63,938 nt of DNA from NCBI GenBank assembly GCA_010015655.1, contig ML976695.1, positions 230,462 through 294,399 of the forward strand, read 5' to 3'. The notes under the pieces are model-generated. The model saw only the letters and a list, made by a program, of their open reading frames with translations. It was not told the origin of the DNA and did not search any database. Position 1 is the stretch's first letter; every line of letters begins with the position of its first letter. The translations under genes were made by a program, and so were the position numbers. The DNA is from Bimuria novae-zelandiae CBS 107.79. Its lineage: Eukaryota; Ascomycota; Dothideomycetes; Pleosporales; Didymosphaeriaceae. Shown in pieces: positions 57,307 to 63,938 of the stretch.

Positions 57307-59095
57307 CAATGGGTGGAAAAAAGTGGACTATCGCTCACGTGAACTGCCAAGGCGCTAGTTATCTTATCAATAAGGGCACTTGGTCCGTGCCTCAGCTCCA
57401 AACTGAACACCAGGACTCTATCACCACCTCGTATATAGCAATTTTTTTCGCCAACAACACCCATTATGCCACCTTAACGCACTAGCGGCCGCCCAAACGA
57501 CTCTCGCAACCTTACAGAGGCTCAGAAAGGTGCTATCGTAGCCCTACGCAAGCTCTCGAACACTGAATACGCCTATATCGCTGGCGCGATGGGTTTGAGC
57601 ATCTCAACACCACAGAAAGTCTTCAAGAAGGTTGAAAAGGCTTGTGCGGAGGCCTTGCTTAACCCATCGCTTAACAATTTACTAGCTAAAGTCCATGCTA
57701 CCCGTATCAGTCCCCCTAGAGCTAAACCTAAGGTACGTAATAGTAGCAAGCTTAGTGCTTAAATACGCAATGCTATTATATAATTTAGCACTTACAATAT
57801 TAAAGAATTAACCCACCACGTCCTCTAAGAGGTCGGGATTATAGTAAGCCGTCCTACACTAGTCAAAATCGCTTACGAGCACCGCAATCACGACCACACC
57901 TACGCTATTATACGAGGTGTACGCCTAAAGAAGCCTAAGCTTAACAACAACAATATACGCAACTAAGAGCGCTACGTTACTTAGATCTTTACCACACACA
58001 AGCGCTTTGCTCCTAAGCTTATATTTATTTAGTACAACGAAACTAGTAAATTAATTAGAGGCAGGAATCTTCGCGGAGGCAAGTAGTACGTTTAGAGGGC
58101 ACGTAGCGCTCTAGCTAATAAATACGCCCTCCCGTATCGCCCACCCTCTTTTAGCCTTATAATCTGCGCTACTACGTCTACTAATACTACTATTCGCAGT
58201 CTAAAACGCCCATATTTAGTATAAGTAGCAGAGGAGGAAGAGAATCACGAGGAGACACTTAAGCGCGTACGCAAAGCTAATAAGAGGGCTTGTAAATTAA
58301 TTAATAATAAGAGGGCCCGTGCGAACGTTGCTAGCACCTAAGAGGAGCGCGCTCTTAGTAAGATTAATCGTAATATCCTTTACTATAATAAGGCTACTAA
58401 GGCTGCTAAGGCTGCTAATTAAGCTACTAATAAGAAGGGAGGAGCCCTCTAGGCTAGTTGCAAAAACCCTGTTACTCCTAATAAGTTCTTTAAATACGAG
58501 GACTTTGTATACAAAAGTAAGAAGGGCATAAACAGGAGCTAGTACGCTAAACGGGTGCTTAAGGACGTTATTTTTCCCTACTATAAAGCTGTACGCGCTA
58601 ATAACCCTTATGCTTAGGTGTTCTTAGTGCAAGATAACGTCTACCTTTATAGCCTAGGGCTCCGATATTGCGCACCTAAAATTAAAGAGAAGGATATACG
58701 CTTCGCTCTGCACTCCCCTAACTTACCTAATCTACACCTAATTAAGCGCTGTTTTGGCAGGCTTAAGGGTTTCCTAGAGGACTACAAAGTAAAGAGCGCG
58801 TTAAAATAAGTTAAAAACGATACGGTGGCATTCGTATAATCTGTTTGGCAGGAAGATGAGACGATAAGGCAATATATGGCTTATTAACTCTATCCTGATT
58901 ACTTTCGTAATGTGGCTAAAGCTTGTAAAAAAGCTGATTATAATAACAACTTTACGGCATAATTTAAATACCTTTACATCTAGTATATTGCTGCTTAAAA
59001 GCTACTTTGATGGTAAATTCACGATGTAGCTGAAATTTTCGGTGTTTAGCCAAGGAATTTCACGTGAGCGATAGTCCACTTTTTTCCACCCATTG
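57307..59095 (+). mobile_element. Tc1/mariner-family transposon inside Copia D
   Basis: Inverted ends CAATGGGTGGAAAAAAGTGG... are identical for about 36 bp and contain TCACGTGA. TA is duplicated at 57305-57306 and 59096-59097. Length 1789 bp. The first 400 bp are nearly unmutated and the rest is RIP-marked. Confidence 0.93.
57480..58890 (+). pseudogene. Tc1/mariner transposase relic
   Basis: The plus frame begins RNLTEAQKGAIVALRKLS with a helix-turn-helix region (YIAGAMGLSISTPQKVFKK), readable until a TAA near 57.76 kb. Core fragments follow: RPPSFSLIICA (about 58.14 kb), VFLVQDNVYLYSLGLRYCA (about 58.62 kb) and LHSPNLPNLHLIKRCFGRLK (about 58.71 kb), equivalent to the QDN and PDLNPIE motifs with the acidic residues lost. 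It is inactive. Confidence 0.85.
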
Positions 59096-60191
59096 TAGCC
59101 TACCTAATTAGTTATATTAATAACGTAGGTGTTAGAACCTAGGTTAAGGATCTATTAGACTTATAAAGTTATATTATAATTATTAATCGCGGTAACTATT
59201 AACTTACGTAGCAGGATTACATTATAGTTATTAGCTAGAGCAGCTAAGACATTACTTACTATGCTATATAAGCCTATTATAAAAGCCAAGCTGCCATCGC
59301 TTGGTGGACGTTTATTATTAAGTTAGATAGCTACAGTAGCTAGTATCGTCTTTAGAAAACGCCTATTTATCTTATTTACTAACTTCTAAATACGTGCTAG
59401 TAAACTAGGTTTATCTTATAAAGCTTAATTAATATGCTAGCGCGTAGTAGGATCTTCCTAAAAGTTACTTAGTTATAAATAGAAGTCTTTGTTAAGGTAG
59501 TAGTCTAAACTATACTAGTATTTATTATTATAAAGATATACGCTCCTTGGCGCTTAACTTATAGTAGACTTATTATTATTCTGTTTGCTACTTAAAGATT
59601 AGCCACCATGCTATTAAGCTTCTAGGAACTAGGTCGGACTTATTAAACGTACGTTATATAGGCAGCGACGTAGTCCTTTAGTATAATTATTTACGTATTA
59701 TTATTCTCGTGCTTAAATAGCTTAATTAGCTTAGGTATAGCGTATTTTAAGTTAATAATTTTAATAGCTATTAGAAAGTCTTCTTATGCGCGTGTGCCTT
59801 TTATATTAAGTAAATTAATTTTAGTATACTAGCTAGTAACTTTAATTTATAATTATAGCTAGTTTTTAAGGTTACGTAACTTTAGCAGGGCACATAAGCG
59901 CTTATAGTTATTAATTTAGTTATATTAGTAAATAGCTATTAATAGTATAAAGTATTTCTTAAGGGAGATAAGCCACGCGTGCGGCGTGTCTTTATTACAT
60001 AATAAGTAGATATAACGCTTAGTAATTATCTTACTAATATTTATGTTTAAGTTTTAAAGTGCCTGCTTTTATTTAAGATAATAGTTATGTTACTTCTTAT
60101 ATTAGTCGTACGCAAATTAATAGCGTTAAAATTTAGTATTTTTAAGGTTAGCGTTAGTGTGTATTATACCGGGCACCTTATTAACTTTGTA

Positions 60192-60383
60192 TTAGTGCGC
60201 CATAGGCTTAACAGGCTCTGTTAGTAGAGGCAAGTTAACTATAGCGACATTAGGGTTATAATACTGCCATAGATCGTGCTGCTGCGCGGCGTCCTTGCGA
60301 AGAAAGATCCATGCCTGCCAGTCCTCAGGCTTGTTAAGGACTACTGTGACACGCGTTGTCGTAGGATCAGATTCTGTCGCCAT
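60192..60383 (-). pseudogene. Copia D Gag, N-terminal open segment
   Basis: ATG at 60383, 106 bp inside the LTR, opens a 63-residue frame with TTTRVTVVLNKPEDWQAWI, LRKDAAQQHDLWQYYNP, the usual N-terminus of fungal Copia Gag. It ends at a TAA just where RIP saturation begins. The remaining Gag-Pol (to about 55.1 kb, with RT-side block GHLVGYDSTNIF near 56.15 kb) is unreadable in continuous form. Gag forms the particle that encloses the RNA. Confidence 0.75.
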
Positions 60384-60478
60384 CGTGGAGTCGTGCAGCT
60401 GTCACACAAGTCGTATGCAGCAGGTATCGCAGGATTGTTGTGAACGATTATAAGTAGCAGCCTTAGCAGGTGCAAACC

Positions 60479-60489
60479 GGGCTCATAAC
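60479..60489 (-). promoter_or_regulatory. Primer-binding site complementary to the tRNA-iMet anticodon arm
   Basis: Directly after the 5' LTR the element reads GTTATGAGCCC. Its complement GGGCTCATAAC equals the anticodon arm of fungal initiator tRNA-Met, with priming at the base just 3' of the anticodon loop. That is the half-tRNA priming known for Drosophila copia. Seen: the sequence; inferred: its use. Confidence 0.7.
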
Positions 60490-60623
60490 TGTAACGTCGA
60501 AAAGAGTGTTGAGGCAATCGTTGTTGATCGAGTAGCTACTCTACAGGAGCTATATACTGTGTGCATCACATGCACGGGCCGCACGTACGCGGGTGGCCCA
60601 AGCTTCTATACTGAACCGTCACA
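60490..60623 (-). repeat. 5' LTR of Copia D
   Basis: Read on the minus strand it goes from TGTGACGGTTCAG to CGACGTTACA. The primer-binding site follows directly. Confidence 0.93.
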
Positions 60624-63600
60624 CTTAATACTTAAAGCCTATAATAACTACTCCTATTAATATTATGCCTATTATAAAGCTAGTCTTATTAAAGTTATAG
60701 GTATCTTTATCTAGGACACTATACTTGGCTTTAGTATTCTCTATACGCTAGAACTAGCCTTATATAATCTTAGAATCCTTACAGAGGGCTCTTTTATAAT
60801 TATACTTTTAATTAAACTTAACTTAGAGCTCTAGCTAGCGCTCTATAAATTTTATAGCCTAGTTTTAGCTAATAGGCTTACGGCGCCGCTTAGCTAGTAA
60901 AAGTTTAGTTATATCTTTTATAGTAGTACGCTAGGATAGAAATCTTTACGCGTTTAAATTAAGTATAGACTAAATAATTACCTACTTCTATATTTAAAGG
61001 AGATTTATAAAGTGAGGTATATAATTAGGTTAAAATGTTACTCTAGCGCGACTTTATCTTAGTATACTTTTAGTAACACTATAAACTACTATAGCGTGTA
61101 AAATTAAGAGTAGTAGGTTTTCTTTAATAGCTTAAAGCGTAAGCTATAACTAGGCCTCTTTAAATTTTAATAACTAGTTAGGTGGTTAAGATATCGCGTT
61201 ATACTATAGGTAATAGTACGTTTTAATAGGGTCTTGGCATTTCTAATCACTCGCTTGTGGAGTACGTTATCTATCCTTTTTATAATTATACTTATAGTCT
61301 ATTAGTTATTATACTAAATAATAAGTGTGTACTTAAGCCTTAAAGATAGTTCTTTAAATAGGCAGTACTACTCTTTTATTTTTAATTTAGTAAGTAATAG
61401 AGCAAGTAGCTCTACTTTAGTTATTAATTTTATAATAGTACGTAAGTGTATTAACTTTTAATTAATAGTTATACTAAATAATTAAAATATATCTCCCGAC
61501 GAGCTTCAGCGCGTCTTAATATTATTAATATAAGTAATATTAAATACTTTAAAAAAGATTAGATCGCGATAGTCCTACGGTATTATAAAATACTTCTAAA
61601 TATCTCCTTTGTCTATAGCTTGTACCTGTAAGGCTTAATACTTTATATTAAGAATGTAGCGCTATATCCTTTGAATAGATTTAACGTGCGCTTAGCTAAA
61701 ATTAGTTAAATATAAGGCGTGGATAACGTAAGCGCAAGCCCGATTAGGTTAGGTATACTACGTTAAATAGGTAAAGTAGCCTATAAGCCTATAATAGGTC
61801 TTCGTTTAAGCTTCTTTTGGTTCCGCTAAAGATTATTCCAGGTAGTTTACTAGTATAGGGACCTCTACAGGGCGACTAGTGAAAATAATATTATACTTAG
61901 TCATAATTTTATTAATATAGACGTCCTATACTAAGTAAATTATACGTATATTAGTGTCTCGAATAACGCGTATGCCTAAAAACTACTTAAATTCATTAAA
62001 ATATTTTAAGCTATAGTATTTATTAAGCTTCCTTTTAAACTCTTAGTGTAGATGCCTATTTAATAGGTGAAAAGCTATTATAATATTATTAATATAGACC
62101 CATATAGTTAACTAGCTATTAAAGTAAATGTATAAAAATCCTAGGATAGGCGTTAAGCCTAAAGACTTTAGTATCTCTCTTAGGTCCTTATACTATAGGA
62201 ATAGTAATTCTTTTAGTCTTTATAAGGCTCTTAGCACTTATAATAGCTCCCTATCCTTCTTAAAACTATTAGGTATCTTGGTATAAAGCTTTTAATTAAA
62301 TATAGTATTAAAAAACGCGTTTAGTATACCGTATTATATTAGTTTAAGGCTAAATTAATTTATAATAATAATAATAGTTTAAAATATTTAGGTAGCTTGT
62401 GTATCTGCGTAGGTATCTTTATATAACTATTATAGGTTGCCGCGGATGATAAGAGGTGCCTTAAATTAATAAAGGTAGCTATCCTTACTAAACTAATATA
62501 TAAATATTTATATTGTTTTAGTAAAGCAGCGTTTACCCTAGATTTCGTAATACTCTTTCTATACAGCCTGTTGAAACTACTGTCTAAGTTAAAAGTAATC
62601 TAGCTTTTAATATAATCGCGGAGCTCCCAGAACCTAGTTATAATATATTTTATTATTAGTTTAGCTTTTAAGGTAGCTAAGAAAGCCTTAAGGTAGTTAC
62701 TAACTAATTTTTTATATAAGATAGCGTAAGAGTGCTATTTCTCTAGTTCTTAAAAATTAGCGTTTCGTCGTATGCGTTGTAGGCCTTTAATAATATTCTT
62801 CATACTAAGATTAAGATTTCGACGTTTAAGAGTGTTATGTTAATACAAATCTAGTATATAGCCTTTAAGCTAGGTAGCTAAGGGCTCTTATTAATCTAAT
62901 AGATTTAATCATGAGTATTCTAGAGTTAATAAGCCTTCACTAGATTATTCTATTTAACTTAGCTCTATTTAGTTAATATTCTTACTTCCTACCTATAACT
63001 TAGAGAGCGTAGGTACGTCTTCGATTTATTATTCATGTTATTATTAAGTTATCAGTAATTCTTTGATTATAATATCGTTAAATTTAAGTTATTTTGAAAA
63101 TACTAAAAACTTAATAACTTTTTTAATAACTAATTCTTATGCGTAGCCTTAAGGTTCCTTATAAAACCTTATAGTATTAAATACCACGCCTTTGGTGCGT
63201 ATAACTTGATCCTTTATTGGTAGCTAGATCCTGAAAATATTAGTAGAGTCATAGCTAACCAGGTAACTAATTAACACTCTTAATTCGAGCTTGTTAGCGC
63301 GTTTTAGGGATTAATTTAGTATAAAGGCTTAATAGCCTATTAAACGCATATATTAAACCTTTATTTACACCCCCTAAATAATCCTGTACGGTGTCTTCTA
63401 TTGTAATACTTCTATAGGAGTCCGATTTAGTATATATGCTACTGTTCGAATTAGCTCGTAAGTTAGAGACTTTAGTAAATCCTTATAGCTCTCATTATAT
63501 AATAAGAAGTATTCTTACTCTTTTTACTAGTCTATTCTACTTCCCTATATATTCGGCTTATAGCTTGTATTACATACTAAGGTCCTTATAAAGATTCTTT

Positions 63601-63891
63601 AGTATATTAAGTAATGTGCTAAAACCTCGTTTGTTACTAGCCTTAATAGCTATTACGTCTTATGTAAAAACATGATGTATCTTACGTATACTCTAGATAA
63701 TCTATATCTTTAGGAAAGCCTTTATTTAATTTAGAAAAGTGAAAACTTTATACCGCTTTAAGTATTAGTTAACTAAGTAATTATTTTATTAATTATTATG
63801 TAAGCAGGCTTCTCCTTGCGGTACAAGTTAAATAATCTTAATTATAATTTAATAGAAGGAATTCTTTACTTAATTTCCTTACATCTCTAAG

Positions 63892-63938
63892 TTATTCATT
63901 TTATTCATTTTATTCATTTTATTCATTTTATTCATTTT
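63892..63938 (+). repeat. Short tandem repeat, 9-bp unit
   Basis: Five TTATTCATT units reach the window edge inside RIP-marked DNA, so the array may continue. Confidence 0.85.

Larger units (their letters stand above)
54950..60623 (-). mobile_element. Copia D, minus strand, complete, split by a mariner
   Basis: LTRs of 134 bp (54950-55083 and 60490-60623), CTTAA duplicated at 54945-54949 and 60624-60628, and a minus-strand purine tract (TAAGGGGGTG, plus 55083-55092) fix both ends and the orientation. The interior is RIP-saturated apart from the 5' 300 bp. Confidence 0.95.
40784..61262 (-). mobile_element. pogo/Fot1-type transposon B, split by a LINE and a Copia
   Basis: Ends CTCCACAAGCGAGTGACCGG (40784) and the inverted CTCCACAAGCGAGTGATTAG (61262) match for about 42 bp with few changes. 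TA lies outside both (40782-40783, 61263-61264). Removing the LINE and Copia leaves three pieces (40784-41955, 54935-54949, 60629-61262) of about 1.82 kb. The transposase frame reads through both joins: near 60.65 kb FI-IGIILIGVVI, then KY-GRLKSV crossing both insertions, then DN-K-TIVI and DVNTIG-AILSFTIF with GKHHLS near 41.85 kb. That is the pogo DDE region. The residual 15-bp piece between the insertions is needed for the frame. Confidence 0.88.
40525..63938 (-). pseudogene. Outer minus-strand Copia C, RIP-degraded, split by a pogo element
   Basis: From the window end to 61265 the minus strand carries Copia integrase/RT fragments: VSYDSTNIFRI then DQVIRTKGVVFNTIRFYKEP near 63.27-63.13 kb, and a YxDD-equivalent YINNIIIA near 62.08 kb. 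The RNase H tail resumes on the other side of the pogo at 40783: VMLSTKLKHVNIY, EVKEKYFYI, NSILKILP, then LRLIDIRLKIREIE. That order equals the clean copy at 3-230. The two halves join in frame across the pogo. The 5' end lies beyond the window. Confidence 0.8.

Noticed and set aside
57273..57464. Minus-strand ORF across the mariner left end
   Set aside because: It crosses the Copia-mariner boundary and opposes the transposase.
5090..63938. A reassigned genetic code with TAG as sense
   Set aside because: The receptor gene reads cleanly in the standard code, and TAG excess goes with CA/TG loss in repeats, which RIP explains.

Overview
The window looks like a repeat-rich, AT-rich block of a filamentous ascomycete genome (Pezizomycotina; Dothideomycetes would fit, but the species cannot be read from the sequence). 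The reasons are: a fungal rhodopsin-domain receptor gene with three short introns; Fot1/pogo, Tc1/mariner, hAT, Copia, chromodomain Gypsy and Tad1-like LINE elements; a DUF3435 tyrosine-recombinase relic; and a strong repeat-induced point mutation (RIP) signature. In the RIP-marked parts CA and TG dinucleotides are scarce, TA is abundant, CG survives, and TAG stops are scattered through recognisable transposon proteins.

Layout. 1-5080 is compositionally normal: the end of a Copia pol, an LTR fragment, a fragment of a gene with a CBM19-like C-terminus, an LTR-like repeat, a broken multi-exon gene of unknown function (2144-3663) and a minisatellite. 5080-7459 (-) is a RIP-killed DUF3435 gene. 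8030-11341 holds Copia remnants with a 1.8-kb pogo element inserted in an LTR. 11396-11566 is a MITE-like repeat. 11761-12994 (-) is the one convincingly intact host gene, a seven-transmembrane rhodopsin-domain (PTH11-like) protein. 14295-15620 is a nearly intact Tc1/mariner and 15726-17613 a RIP-degraded Fot1 element. 18545-27277 is a Gypsy element carrying four nested solo LTRs. About 27800-32040 is a Copia relic. 33715-39423 is a small LTR element, probably non-autonomous, with a solo LTR in its interior and a 3.6-kb hAT (itself carrying a solo LTR) in its 3' LTR.

From about 39.5 kb to the end there is one nested stack. A minus-strand Copia is split by a pogo element (40784-61262). The pogo is split by a Tad1-like LINE (41956-54922) and by a second minus-strand Copia (54950-60623). 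The LINE is split by a chromodomain Gypsy (42557-49387), which holds a solo LTR (46879-47103). The second Copia is split by a Tc1/mariner (57307-59095). Target-site duplications and reading frames that resume across the insertions support this order.

Apart from the receptor gene and the fragments in the first 4 kb, nothing here looks like working host coding sequence. The recurring pattern is that long elements are heavily mutated, while short insertions (solo LTRs of 161-450 bp) and element ends are close to clean, as expected if RIP has a minimum repeat length. All boundaries were found by eye; no alignment or database search was possible.
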